NCBI GenBank assembly: GCA_003024785.1
Contig: PUQB01000603.1
Span: 1-64,000 of the forward strand
DNA: 64,000 bases
Direction of reading: 5' to 3'
Source of the DNA: Selaginella tamariscina
Lineage: Eukaryota; Streptophyta; Lycopodiopsida; Selaginellales; Selaginellaceae
This document shows, one piece after another, positions 46,500 to 58,012 of this stretch; positions within the stretch are counted from its first letter, which is position 1; each line of letters begins with the position of its first letter. The position numbers and the translations under genes were made by a program. The notes beneath the pieces are model-generated. The model did no database searches, had not been told where the DNA came from, and saw nothing but the letters and a program-made list of their open reading frames with translations.

Positions 46500-47563
46500 T
46501 GTCGATGATGCGAAATGGCCCCAGGCGTTGATAGTCCAGCTTGTCACAGGGACGTGTGGTTGGCCAATGACGCCGGAGGAGCCACACTTGGTCACCAATT
46601 GTGAATGCTGAAGGAGAGAAACGGGAACGATCAGCAGCTTGTTGTTGCAATCCCGAGCGCGTTGAAGATGATGTTGCACTTCTTCATGGACCTGTCGGAG
46701 ATGCTCAACAAGATCATCGACAGCAGTGGTGAGGCCAGGAACCACGGCCAAGCTGTAGGACTAGCGAGGATGAACACCAGAGAATGCGAAAAATGGCGAC
46801 ACACCTATGGATGAGTGTGCCGTGTTGTTGTACGCGCGAACTCGGCAGCAGGAAGGAGATCGACCCAATCATCTTGCAGATGAGAAATGAAACACTGAAG
46901 ATATTGTTCCAGAGTCTGAATCATGCGCTCCGATTGTTCATCTGTTTCAGGATGATGTGCAGTAGATAGCTTCCGATGATACGTAGCCGTTCTAGGAATC
47001 TCCGCTAGAATGCCGAAGTGAACTGGGGACCTCGATCCGTGACAAGTTCATCAGAAAGACCATGAAGACGGAAGACCTCCCGGTACACCAGATCTGCAGC
47101 ATCAGGACCCGAACATGTCTTGTTACAGGGAACAAAGTGCGCCATCTTAGAGAACCAATCAACAATGACTAGAACAGCATCAAACCCTCTAGAAGGCGGT
47201 AAATCCGTGAGGAAATCCATGGTGATGGATGATCATGGCCGCTGAGCAATAGGAAGAGGCTGTAGTAGTTCAACCGGTCTGACGAGGAAGCTTTGTATGT
47301 TGGCACGTGTCACAAGATCGCACAAATCTCTCAACATACACGCGAAGCCGAGGCCACCAGAACACCCGTTGTACCAGCTCGATCGTCTTCCGAATGCCAA
47401 AATGTCCTGCAGCTGTGTTGTTATGGCAGTGTTGGACAGCTCGCAACCTCAGTTCTCCGTCCGGAACATAGATTTGGATGTGGTGGTATAGCAACCCATT
47501 ATGAAGATGGAAAGTAGCATAATCCCGTAGTTGTGACCTGAAGACAATGGCTGAACTCGTCAA
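46500..47563 (-). pseudogene. E5 integrase
   Basis: Minus strand. The zinc-binding region reads AAGHFGIRKTIELVQRVFWW and CDTCQHTKLPRQ (47563-47270). The core reads [20 protein letters not shown] and [12 protein letters not shown] (47220-47005, both Asp). [14 protein letters not shown] with the Glu falls near 46900 in a third frame. The C-terminal GPY/F module reads TIGDQVWLLRRHW and LDYQRLGPFRIIDK (about 46500-46620). It joins element cDNA to target DNA, and the GAGTC duplication is its footprint. Frame changes occur near 47250 and 46980. Confidence 0.9.
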
Positions 47564-47615
47564 ACATGTGCAAGGACATCACGAGCAAACTCGTCTTGAG
47601 GGAGTTTTTCTTGGA

Positions 47616-48307
47616 TTAGATCCAAAACGAAGTGTCAACTGGAGCAGAAGAACGAGAAAGCGCGTTTACCAACAACTGGTCAGAGCTCAGGATGACTTGT
47701 TCTTGTTGATCAAATCGGATTTCACCTGGTACTGGAGCTAGGTAACTGCGACGAGATAAGGCATCTGCTTTGCCATTTAGACGACCGGGACGATGAATAA
47801 TCTCGTATCGGAACCGGGACAAAGACTGTGCCCATTGCACCTGACATCGATTGAGAACTCGTGATGTTGCCCAGTACTGGAGGTTCTTGTGATCACAATA
47901 CACCTTAACCACATGCGGGGAACCTTCAAGGAATCTGCGCCACTCCTCAAAGGCATCGATGATCGCCAGCAGCTCCTTGTTGTAGACATCGTAGTTGATC
48001 TCAGGTGCAGTGAACTTGCAGGAATGGAAAGCAATGGGATGGAAAAGATGATCTGGACCTTCCTGGGACAACACTCTACAATGGTGAAGTCAGAGGCATC
48101 AGCTTCCACGAAATATGGCTTCGCAGGGTCAGGATGGATAAGAATAGGTGCCGAGGTGAACGCCTTCTTTAGGAACTCGAACGCCTCCTCAGCCTCAGAG
48201 GACCAGACAAATGGAACATCCTTGCCAGTCAACTTCGTCAATGGCAATGCAATCTTGGAAAAATCCCGAACGAAACGTCGATAGAAGTTCGCAAACCCGA
48301 GAAACAT
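47616..48307 (-). pseudogene. E5 RNase H and connection
   Basis: Minus-strand frames: [20 protein letters not shown], then [11 protein letters not shown] (48307 leftward). After a one-base frame change come [30 protein letters not shown] and [15 protein letters not shown] (48074-47616), the full RNase H motif series with D, E, D and a D-A-L-S-R end. Confidence 0.9.
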
Positions 48308-48313
48308 CGAACA

Positions 48314-49183
48314 TCACGAACATTTGATGGTCTCTCCCACTCCAATAACAGTCCGGACTTTTGCAGGATCCATGTGAACACCTTCAGCTGAAATGATGTA
48401 CCCCAGGAACTCGACAGACTGCTGACTGAAAGAGCACTTCTCCAACTTGGCAAACAAGTGGTGCTTCCGGAGCCTCTCCAAGACTAACCGTACATGCCGT
48501 TCGTGTTCTTCTCGAGTCTTGGAAAATATCAGGATGTCGTCTAGGTACATGATGACAAACAAATCCAAGAAGTCCCGGAAAATATCGTTAGCCATGTGCT
48601 GGAACACAGCAGGTGCATTTGTCAGGCCGAACGGCATTACTACGTACTCGAAATGTCCGTAGCGTGTACGGAAAGCTGTTTTCCACTCGTCCCCTTCTCG
48701 AATTCGGATGAGATTGTACGCTCCTCTTAAATCGATCTTTGTGAAGTACCGGGCACCAGAAAGACGTTCGAGCATGTCGGAGACGAGCGGGAGAGGATAC
48801 TTGTTTGGAATGGTGACCTTATTCAGATCTCGGTAGTCCACCACGAGCCGGAGACTTCCATCCTTCTTGGAAACAAAGAATACTGGAGCACCAGCCGGTG
48901 ATCGCGAATGACGGATAAATCCGGTGACAAGATTCTCCTCAATGTATTTCCTCAATGTCTCCAACTCTGTTGGTGAGAGACCGTAAATGGGACCGGAGGA
49001 CGGCTGCTTACCCTCAACGAGATCGATAGGACAGTCGTACTCACGGTGCTGGCAAGGCAGAAGCTTTCTTTTTGTCGAAGACGTCTGCGAAATCGGCATA
49101 CTGCTTTGGTAAGGCAGGAGGAACAGAAACATCCTTAGCAGAGCAGGGATAGACTTTGATCGCGAACACGGATGCTGGGTCAT
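48314..49183 (-). CDS. E5 reverse transcriptase, intact 290-codon frame
   Basis: One open minus-strand frame contains [40 protein letters not shown] (motif 2), [15 protein letters not shown] (motif 3), [20 protein letters not shown] (motif 4), [14 protein letters not shown] (catalytic YLDD, motif 5) and [16 protein letters not shown]. These are all core motifs of a Ty3/gypsy chromovirus polymerase, at normal length up to the start of the connection domain. It copies element RNA into DNA in cytoplasmic particles. It would be translated as part of Gag-Pol, not from its own start, so the listed boundaries are those of the open frame. Confidence 0.9.
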   Translation of the reverse strand: MTQHPCSRSKSIPALLRMFLFLLPYQSSMPISQTSSTKRKLLPCQHREYDCPIDLVEGKQPSSGPIYGLSPTELETLRKYIEENLVTGFIRHSRSPAGAPVFFVSKKDGSLRLVVDYRDLNKVTIPNKYPLPLVSDMLERLSGARYFTKIDLRGAYNLIRIREGDEWKTAFRTRYGHFEYVVMPFGLTNAPAVFQHMANDIFRDFLDLFVIMYLDDILIFSKTREEHERHVRLVLERLRKHHLFAKLEKCSFSQQSVEFLGYIISAEGVHMDPAKVRTVIGVGETIKCS

Positions 49184-49439
49184 GTCGGCTATCTTTCTTG
49201 AACTGCTTCAAGGTGATATGCGAGACTCGAAGTGGAGGAGGAACTGGAACAGGATCGGAATCAAAGAGTGTGGCTGGAGTTGAAACAGCTGGGAAACTGT
49301 TCATGAAACGTTCTCTCCAACCAGGATCCACCAACTCGATCCACGGCAAACCAAGGATAATCGTAGAGTCTGGAATAGAAACAACACTGAAGGAGATGTT
49401 GCACACAGCACGCAAGCAACGACCTCAACGAACTCCGTG

Positions 49440-49646
49440 TCATTTTACCGCTCCAGATTTGATATCTCGTCCATCAACGACCCGTACAGAACCAGGAGTC
49501 TTCAAAGGATGTAGACGGATCCCGTGCCTGACAGCAAAATTCTTGTCGATGAAATTTGCGTTCGCTCCGCTATCCACCAAAGCTTTACCAGAGAACTCCA
49601 CCTCTGGTGTCTTCAGCTGCACCGGAACATGGAACGGCTTGCACAC
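49440..49646 (-). CDS. E5 aspartic protease fragment
   Basis: The minus-strand frame reads SGKALVDSGANANFIDKNFA (D-S-G-A active site). The following frame, 49041-49415, has IILGLPWIELVDP, the I-L-G-x-x-W block. The split between them is a frame change near 49430. It processes Gag-Pol in intact elements. Confidence 0.8.
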   Translation of the reverse strand: MCKPFHVPVQLKTPEVEFSGKALVDSGANANFIDKNFAVRHGIRLHPLKTPGSVRVVDGRDIKSGAVK

Positions 49647-49747
49647 CTTCGTGGATGGAATGGATCCAAGATGAGGAAGGGAAGATGTTATGAGTGAAGA
49701 GCCTTGAGGAACATGAGTTGTTCCACGGCAATCCAGCCGGACGGCTC

Positions 49748-50652
49748 CTATTCGGGCTGGATCTTCTCGTTTCCCGGCAGCACAGCAAGGGCCACTTCAC
49801 GAGCTTGTTTTGGACGTCGATGACAATTCTCCAACTTGTGGTACGGGTCCCCACAGTACAAACAAAGCTTGTACTGAATCCGCTTCTGACGTTCGGTTGG
49901 CAAAAGCTTGCCTCGGCGTGATCGCCCTAATTCCATCGGGGATGGTTCTACTGAGGAAGATGATGAATCAGCAGATGAGGGAACAGGGACTGCAGAAATG
50001 GAAGAAGACGGCACCAAGAAGAAAGAAGGATGCCGACGTTCTTGTTTCCGCTCGATCAACCGGTTGTCACAACGAATTGCCAACTCGATCATGCTGGTGA
50101 GGGTTTCCGGAACCGCAAAATTCAGCAACATGTCTTTGACCTCGTCCTGCAACCCCGACCGGAAAACCTCCTTGAGAGCACGATCTCCCCATGTGACATC
50201 ACAAGCAAGAAGTTGAAACTTCGATGCGTACTCTGCTACCGACATACCCCCTTGGTGAAGCTGACGGAGTTTGGTGATGGCAGCACTCTCACGATCCACG
50301 TCACTGAACATCGCCGTGAACCGTTCCACAAACTCGTCAAAATTCCCAAGGATCGGATCATTGTTCTCCAGCAAGGCTGAGAACCATGAAAGAGCAGAAC
50401 CAGAAAGCAGCGACCCGATCAATCCAACCTTAATGGGTTCTGTGCTGTAGCGCCTCGGCTGCATCACGATCCGCAGACGAACTTGATTGAGAAAACCTCG
50501 GAACTTCGATCGGGTACCATCGAACTTTTCGGGCATGCTGATCTTCGGCTCTGGAGAATTCGCACGCTGTCGGAGCTGATCATTCTCCAGGTGTAGTTGT
50601 TGAGCTGCTGCTGGAGGGCAGCAACTTGCTCATGAAGAGCATGCTCGGACAT
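49748..50652 (-). pseudogene. E5 gag
   Basis: An ATG at 50652-50650 gives MSEHALHEQVAALQQQL, a coiled-coil start. One base is missing near 50600, after which the frame 50536-49748 is open (262 codons). It shows SKFRGFLNQVRLRIVMQPRR, the Retrotrans_gag core (FSALLENNDPILGNFDEF), a Ser-rich linker and the zinc knuckle CLYCGDPYHKLENC. It is closely similar to E4 gag, so the two are sister families. Confidence 0.85.
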
Positions 50653-50807
50653 GATGAGTCGAAGAAGAAAAATCAAAAAGAAAAAGAGAAGAAAATCAGA
50701 AAAGAAAAAGAAAAGAAATCGAAAAGAAAATTGAAAAGAGAGAAAGAAAGAAAATGGGATCGATGACAAGGAAACAGAAGCTTGTCACTACCTAGAATCA
50801 TTCAAAC

Positions 50808-51177
50808 TGTCACGACCTTGTGCAAAGGGCGAAACCTTTAGAACAAGGGTGGAACCTTGAAAGGAGGAGATTGTATTCAAGAAAGAAATGAATACAAAAT
50901 GAAACACAAGGCCGAAGACTGGTGTTGAATGATTCTGAGAAACCTGGAACTGGAACCCTGTTTATATATCTGAGGTCCTGGAATTGTATGGTCCACAACT
51001 GGTCTGGAATGTGTGGTCCACAACTGGTCTGGAACATGCGTATGAATATACGCCTTGCTGTTGATGGTGTAGTTAGCATCCAGGATCATACGGACCAGTT
51101 GGTTAACACATGTGTGTGTTAGCCAAAAGGTCTCGGGTTCAAGTTGTGAAAGGCAAAAATGACCCATGATCCTTACA
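50808..51177 (-). repeat. E5 5' LTR
   Basis: 370 bp, TGTCACGACC to CATGATCCTTACA. On the minus strand the internal sequence starts GTTTGAATG with no TGG-type primer site. Confidence 0.95.
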
Positions 51178-51182
51178 GAGTC

Positions 51183-52622
51183 TACAGGTTAAAGCGGATC
51201 TTTCTTTAGATATCTTCGCAAAACTGATGGGGTCGAACGCATCAGACTTTGAACACACAAATTTCAGACTTTGAATAATATCTTCGTTGCTTCATCAACA
51301 AATTCAGACTTTGAAATAATATCTTCGTTGCTTCATCAACAATTCAGACCTTGAAATAATATCTTCGTTGCTTCAAGCGGATCTTTTTTAGGATATCTCT
51401 TTAGGATATCATTCGCAAACTGATGGGCAGTCAGAACGCACAATTCAGACTTTGAAATATCTTCGTTACTTCATCAGTTACCAATAGAAACTAGTTGGAC
51501 CTTTTTCCAATACCTTGGAACAATATCTTCGTTGCTTCATCAGAAACTGATGGGCAGTCAGAACGCACAATTCAGACCTTGGAATAATATCTTCGTTGCT
51601 TTCATCAGTTACCAATAGGACAACTGGTTGGACCTTCTTCCAATGGCGGAGTTTGCCTAAACAACTCCGTTCATGCATCTACAGGCTAGACACTCATCAG
51701 TTACCAATAGGACAACTGGTTGGACCTTCTTCCAATACCTTAGAACAATATCTTCGTTGCTTCATCAATTGTCCTGTTTCTGTTCACGCATCTACAGGCC
51801 AGACACTCATCAGTTACCAACAGGACAACTGGTTGGACCTTTTCCAATACCTTGGAACAATATCTTCGTTGCTTCATCAGTTACAACAGGACAACTAGTT
51901 GGACCTTCTTCCAATGGGGAGTTTGCCTACAACAACTCCGTTCACGCATCTACATGCCAGACACCTTTTTTTGCTCTTACAGGCCACCATCCACGTTTTG
52001 ATTTTACTCCCCTGCTTCTCCTTCTTCCGCTCCTGCAGTACAAAATCGTCTTCAGCATCTTCGTCAGGTATAGGATGATCTCTGGGTTCATCTTCAGCAG
52101 GCACAGGAACGATACAAGCATCATGCTGATGCTCACCGTCAGCCGGCACATGCATACAAGATTGGTTGATCTCGTGTGGCTTCTTCGTCGACACATTCGC
52201 ACCAATAGGCCTTCTTCTAAGTTGGATTTTCAATGATTGGGCCCTTACAGGATTGTGGCGAAGGTTAATCCTGTAGCTTTCCGACTCGAGTTACCATCTA
52301 CGATGAAACTTCATCCTGTGTTTCACACCTCCTTGTTGGAGCCGTATCATCCTTCTTCTCTTCCTGGTCGTGCTTATTCTCTTCCCTCATGTGGTCATTG
52401 CTGGTGAACTTGAGTACAAAGCTGCAGCCATCCTTGATTCTCATCTTCATCGCCGCAAACTTCAATACTTGGTGGATTGGAAAGGTTATTGCCTACTGAT
52501 CGCACTTGGGAACTTGCATCCAACTTACTCCATGCTTCTTCCAAGGTTGCTGCTTTCCATCGACATTATCTTGCTAAACCAGGTCTTAAGACTCGTGGAA
52601 CTCGTCCTTAGGAAGGAGGTGC
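51183..52622 (+). pseudogene. E4 integrase C-terminal region and chromodomain
   Basis: 51183-51960 consists of tandem variants of CAGACTTTGAAATAATATCTTCG and TTACCAATAGGACAACTGG, a locally multiplied piece of the integrase core. It is followed by EFAYNNSVHAST and TGHHPRFDFTP (end of core). At 52400-52600 a chromodomain reads ELEYKAAAILDSHLHRRKLQ, YLVDWKGY and, one frame over, DRTWELASNLLHASSKVAAF then HRHYLAKPG. The aromatic positions Y, W and Y/W of the methyl-lysine cage are present. Known chromoviral chromodomains bias insertion toward marked chromatin. Confidence 0.8.
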
Positions 52623-53142
52623 TGTCATAACCCGATACAGGATGCAGGATTCCGAATACATGATACGGGTTACAGGATATACCTACAGGATATGCCTACA
52701 GGATATTCCTATAGGATATATCTACATGATATTCCTACAGGATAATCCTATAGGATATGCTCAGGATATGCCTAGAGATAAGGGTCACTATTTTAGCTCA
52801 TGACTAAATTAGACTCATGACCAGATTAGCTTGGAGTTGTGAGCATAAAAGCTCTGACCTATTGTTGTACAATCAGTTACTATCAACACCAGTCATTCTA
52901 CGATCATTCTTGTTCTTGTCTTGTTTGTATCTTGTTTCCTTGCCTCCTGCTCTTGTCTTGCTTCTGGTTCCTATCCTACTCTTGTCTTGCTCTCAGATCT
53001 TGTTCTGCTCTTGGATCCTGTCCTGCGCCTGATCTTACTTCTGAGTTCCTAATTCCTGTCCTGCTCCTGTCCTGCTCTTGGGTTAAGCCTTCTTGTTCTC
53101 AGAATCTTGCTCTCTTCCTGGTTCTTGGATTGTGGCTTGACA
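52623..53142 (+). repeat. E4 3' LTR
   Basis: 520 bp, TGTCATAACCCGATACAGG to TGTGGCTTGACA. Partner of 40175-40671. Confidence 0.9.
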
Positions 53143-53566
53143 CCGCTAAGGTGGAGCAAGAGAATGAGAGAAAGGAAGGAGACTATGAAGGTGGGCAAAA
53201 GTAAACAAAAAAGAAGATGGGGCCACATACCATTTATTAAGTACAATATGGCCCCTTTCCCAGAGATGGCTGAAACAAGACACACAAAGAAGAGGACTAG
53301 AGGACGCTGAACTCATCTTCCTATTTATAGTGGGTTGGATGTATTGGGACATAGGCCATATGACACTTCCCCACTAGACCTCTACCCTTTGATTGGGTCT
53401 TGTCCTACTAACTTGGTTGATCCGAACGATCAGATCTAACCTACTTGATAACTGTCATTGTTGGTCCATACCTATTGTAAGTTGAGCACTCCATCGTTCG
53501 GCCTCCTTGGACCACCGCTCGTTCACATATGTTGGTCGTTAACAATGGTCAAACCATTGTCAACTA
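53143..53566 (-). repeat. E1 5' LTR, second piece
   Basis: Homologous to 12300-12768. Contains CCTATTTATAGTGGGTTGG, the counterpart of the minus-strand TATA block, and ends CCATTGTCAACTA next to minisatellite sequence. Confidence 0.7.
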
Positions 53567-54697
53567 ATTTTTATTAACTTGGTTATCTCTAAATTGAATT
53601 CTTAATCTAATGGTTTATTCTTAAATTAAACCCTTAAACTAGTTATTATTCTTAGTTTAGTGAGTTTTTTCTTAAGTTGAGTGAGTTTATCCTTAAATCT
53701 GGCTTAATTATTTAATAGTTGTTATCCTTAAACTTAACTTAGTGAGTTTATCCCTAAGCTACACCATTAACCTTTTATTGGTTCAAGGATTGACAATTTT
53801 GACTTAAACCATGATTTAAACCACTAAATAAACCATGGTGATTTATATTAACAAATTTTAAAAATTTATATAATGATTTTTAATTATTTTAAATTAAATT
53901 AAATTTATAAATTTAATCTTATATTATTTAATCTTATGAATACCTTTTTAATTTATTATATAAATTATTAATATATATTTTTATAATTAAAAATAAGGTT
54001 TACTATTCATTAGTAAAAACCATAGTCTAGTCAAAAAAATAATCAATGATTGGGTTTAATTATTTAATAAGACTTAACTATGTTGTTATCCTTAACCTAG
54101 TGAGTTTATCTTTAAGTAGCATAATTGTTATCTTTAATTTGATGATTTAATACAATTGCTATTTTTAACTTGGTGAATTTATGTTTAAGTTGGATTCTTA
54201 ACCTAGTGACTTTATTCCTAAATTAGTTTATTTTTAAGGTGGACCCTTAACCTAAGTTGAAACCCTTAGTTTAATGACTTTATCCTTAAAGCTAGGCTAT
54301 AATTGTTATTCTTAAGCTTAACTTGTTGAGTTTATCCCTAAGTTGCACCATTAATCTTTTATTGAGCTCAATTATTTAATAACTCTTAACCTAATTGCTA
54401 TTTTTAACCCAATTATTACCTAGTTTATCCCTAACCACTCATGTTATGTATGTATTGATCCAACGGCCAAATAGGCCATGTTTAAGGCCGTTCATCATTG
54501 ATGATACACATTTGAGGTTGGATAGGATTTGGGATGGGGTTAAACACATAAATACACACACTTATTATATAAGATGTACACATGCCCATTATTGTTGAGC
54601 TAAGTTATTTAATAATAATTTATTAATTATAAATCCTTAATCTAGTTGTTATACTTAACCTAGTGAATTTATCCTTAAGTTCTTAAGTTTACCCAAT

Positions 54698-54732
<35 letters not shown>

Positions 54733-55480
54733 ACACACACACACATATACACACCCTTAACTTAATTGTTATCTTTAACTTAGTGAGTTTATTTTTAATT
54801 TCCTACGCATAAGTTTAATTATTTAACAACTTTATTATTCTTAACTGGTGAATTTATCCTTTCTAAATTTACTCACTTAACTATTGACTGACCTTTTAAC
54901 CCAACACTTTTTGTATGCTTAGGAGGATCCATATATGCATACTTAAGTTGTTATCGTTAACTTAATGAGTTTATCATTAAGTTAAATTAATAATCTAATA
55001 ACCTAATATTTTTATCTCTTAGTTTATGTCTAAGTTAGACTCAGACACTTAACCCAATTGTTATTCTCAACTTAACCCTTAACTTACTTAACATGGTGAC
55101 TTTATCCTTGATTCGTAACATAATTATTATCTTTAACTTAGTAAATTTTTTAAGTTATAACTTTTAATTTAGCGAGTTTATCCCTAAGTTAAATCCTTAA
55201 CCCAATTATTATTTTTAACTTAACTTTTAATTATTATTCTTAACTTAACTTTTAAGTTTAATCTAACTATTATTCTTAATTTAATTTTTAATTCAGTTAT
55301 TTTTAATTTGGTACACCAATTATTATTCTTAATTTAGGAAATTTATCCCTAAGCTAAACCTCTATCTGGTGAATTTATCCTACAGGTTGAACATCAATCT
55401 AAATTTATCTCTTAATTAGACCCTCCCTGGCCTTAATTAGGATAACTATTAAATTGATTTTAAAGTAATTATTAATTAAA
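53567..55480. repeat. Degenerate AT-rich minisatellite, right flank of E1
   Basis: Variants of CTTAACTTAGTGAGTTTATC and CCTAATTGTTATCCTTAA continue the pattern of 11100-12099. A (TA)n(CA)n microsatellite lies at 54700-54760. Confidence 0.65.
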
Positions 55481-56658
55481 ATTTAAGATAACCTTCAAAT
55501 AAAATTTAGAATGGTTGTGATGTGAGCTTTTATGACAAACACACACACACATGCATTGAATATAAGATTTCATTTTTGTATAAGATTTCATTTTTAAAAG
55601 CCATTTAGGAGTATAATCAAATATTTTGAAATATCTAGGAATGATATGTGCATAAATTGTTTAAGGGTTTATTACTTTATTTGATAGTTTAATTAAATAA
55701 ATAAAAATATATAATTATGACAGATGAATAAGTCAAAATTTATAATAATTAAATATTAAAAAATGATTTAAATTAAATTAGGTGTAATTATCAAAGAAAC
55801 ATTTTAAACCATCTTAATAAATATTAAATATGTTAATGTTATTTTATATGTGAAAATTAAACTTCTATTTAACTCATTTATAACTTTTATAAATCACTAG
55901 TATTGTAGTTTGAATACTATATTAATTAATCTAAATAACTCCAAAGATTTTTAGTTTAAGTTCGAGGTATAAATAAATAATTTACTGTTGTGTTTAATAA
56001 GTTTACTCATTGTTTTTAAACCCTAAATATAGCTTAAGTTGGATAGGTGAAATCAAATTATTTGTCAACTCACCTAATAATTTTATAATTGTTTTGATTG
56101 ACATATATAAATATAATATTGATTATATGTGTGTGTGTGTGCTTTTCTAGCTGTTGTAATGCTCCAAAACTGAAGGAATATTTTCGGTGGTATTCATATT
56201 CACTCACGAGTAGACTATTATATGTATGTTAACATATAAAGTAAATGAATACCTCCCTTCGTATGAAACAAAGATAACCAAAGATAAGGTTCTTAATGTG
56301 TTCTCTAACTGATGAACTCTTTGCCCATGTCTATGCTTGTGCATTCATGTAATAGATTAACAATGTGTTTCTTACTTCTAAACTTGCTAATCATTCATTA
56401 AAATCGACCTTTAACTTGGCCTGAATATGGCTTGTCGTCCAACACACAAATCAGTACATGGGATGAAGCTAAACACATTCATTAAACTTCAAAACCATAT
56501 TCAAGAAGAAAATACGTTGTGGTCTTATATATTAGAGTTATAAAATACTGTGGCATTGATAAATAAGAGTTTGTCGCACATGACCACACGTGGTGGCACT
56601 TGTGCATGGGTACATGTACAGCTGAGTTGTACATAACATACGTTAGCATTTCCCTTAT
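55481..56658. other. AT-rich intergenic DNA
   Basis: No gene recognised. Short (CA)n at 55540 and (TG)n at 56130. It lies downstream of the XBAT-like gene. Confidence 0.4.
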
Positions 56659-56731
56659 TCACAAATGGTAATTTTTGTATTCACCAGCTAAGTTACTATA
56701 CAAATGCCAGTAACAAACTCTCTCAAACTGT

Positions 56732-56882
56732 AACACTTTGATAACTTGCTGTATCGAAGTCCGGCAAACTGGGCACCCCCAAGTCTTGTCCTTGATCTCC
56801 ATCAAGCAATTCATACACCCGCCAGATGTCCACATGGTATACACACTCCTTTGGCAGGAGCATCCCAGCAAACCACGCATTG
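56732..56882 (-). other. RING finger coding segment of the XBAT-like gene
   Basis: C3HC4 residues are complete across two frames: C-V-V-C, C-I-P-C-G-H, G-C-M-N-C, G-C-P-V-C-R. The switch lies in the CCC run at 56818-56820, where one more base would join GHLAG to GCMNC. Confidence 0.85.
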
Positions 56883-57974
56883 CCCTCCACCTTCTCATCA
56901 TCGTTTCCCACCGTCGAAAACCCAGTGTTTTCGAAATGCTGGTGGGGTCTGAATATGGACGGCGGTGTAGGCCGGGAGGTCTGGCTGGGACGTATATCTC
57001 AACCGGGATGTCATTCTGTATACAGGACACTCTACTGGGACCGGCTTCCGGGGAGGCCCAGAAGCCGTCCGTTACATCGGGGTACTTGCGTCCCAATGGT
57101 CCTCTTCTCCTGTCCTGTCTACCCGGGCTTGTTACCACCGGAACTGCGACTTCCGGTAACAGTTGCTCAGTTACGTCAGGCGAAATTACAAGGCCCTCCT
57201 CGCTTGCTGATTGTATAGAGGCGTTTATGGCCATTGCCAGGGCTATTCCTCAGGGATGTCCACTTCCTTGGGCAGTTTTGCAGGTGACGTGGCTGCTGGA
57301 GACGATACTGTAGTTGGGATACGTGTTGACGGGGCAGATATGGATACTCGTATCTGGCTGCCACGTGTCGGGGAGATGGACTCCTCTGGACTTGAGGTAT
57401 TGCCACTGTTTGTAGTCTGGAACAGGTGTGATTAACCATTAGTATGTAATATACCATTATTCATACAGAACGTGCTATATTAACAAAATTAACATATAAC
57501 ATATTACTATAATACAATTGTTTTAATTCGTTTAGTATTATTATTATATAATATGAATTTTATGTTTTTTACCGCTAAAAAGATGCCCTTGCATGCACGA
57601 TAGAATTTTTCCAAATGTGGTCTTTGACCTTCGAATTCTGACAGAAACTTGAACCTTGTTTCTGTCCACGTTAAACATACCATTTAAGTATACCACTTTG
57701 CATATGTAATTTATCAGTATTTATTTATATCATCAAATATATAATAATATAGCTTGTTAACTCACTTGATGATTTCTCCGTAAGAATCATCATGGGATCT
57801 GCAAGAGTAAAGTTGGGCTCCTCAATTTGAACCTTAGACAAAGGGATAATTATCCTTGGTAATGATACCTGGTTATATAAGAATTAATTAATTAAACATC
57901 ATTTAATATATCAAACAGAGGAATATTTTTATAAGAGTATAAAATATCTATAGGTACTATTTAACTTATTTAAT

Positions 57975-57980
<6 letters not shown>

Positions 57981-58012
<32 letters not shown>
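57981..58012. repeat. (GA)n microsatellite in XBAT-like intron
   Basis: TATATATATATA followed by a GA run, in an intron. Similar GA runs occur at 58478-58490 and 59311-59334. Confidence 0.8.

Larger units (their letters stand above)
44718..51177 (-). mobile_element. E5: Ty3/gypsy chromovirus nested antisense in E4 (TSD GAGTC)
   Basis: GAGTC occurs at 44713-44717 and 51178-51182, directly outside TGTCA...TTACA ends. LTRs are 44718-45093 (376 bp) and 50808-51177 (370 bp) and are very similar. Read leftward: 5' LTR, gag, protease, reverse transcriptase, RNase H, integrase, an expanded chromodomain end, a purine tract and the 3' LTR. Total 6,460 bp. The reverse-transcriptase frame is long and uninterrupted (290 codons). 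Other junctions have frame changes. It is the youngest-looking element here. Confidence 0.95.
40175..53142 (+). mobile_element. E4: Ty3/gypsy chromovirus, plus orientation, split by E5
   Basis: LTRs are 40175-40671 (497 bp) and 52623-53142 (520 bp), both TGTCA...TTGACA. The U3 start carries tandem CTACAGGATAT units. A purine tract (TTAGGAAGGAGGTGC, 52608-52622) precedes the 3' LTR. Gag, protease, reverse transcriptase, RNase H and integrase run left to right, and a chromodomain closes pol. The flanks (TCACT and CCGCT) do not form a clean duplication, but both sit in the E1 LTR and rejoin against 12300. Removing E5 gives about 6.5 kb. Several frame changes make this copy inactive. Confidence 0.9.
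12100..53566 (-). mobile_element. E1: outermost LTR element, minus orientation, split by three later insertions
   Basis: The left LTR (12100-12768) and right LTR (39979-40174 joined to 53143-53566) are homologous over their whole length. Both start TGGTCA and end near AACCA/AACTA. Flanks are ATTAT and ATTTT, a plausible 5-bp target duplication with one change. On the minus strand each LTR carries a TATA box (near 12470 and 53325). Inside the right LTR, a TGG-type primer site candidate follows (complement of ATCCCTTTGTGGTCCACA, ending at 39978). Internal parts are 12769-12982, 21782-24757 and 38868-39978, about 4.3 kb. They hold gag-like sequence and no sense-strand pol, so E1 is probably a non-autonomous element. 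Without the insertions it would be about 5.6 kb. Confidence 0.6.

Noticed and set aside
45137..46611. Long plus-strand frames with repeated GTRQQDHEHEQ
   Set aside because: Shadows of the tandemly repeated minus-strand chromodomain end. The minus-strand frame carries the recognisable TWEP and LVAEF pattern.
56738..57313. 191-codon plus-strand frame opposite the XBAT-like last exon
   Set aside because: Antisense shadow. The minus strand encodes the RING ligands and the ALAMAINASIQ block.
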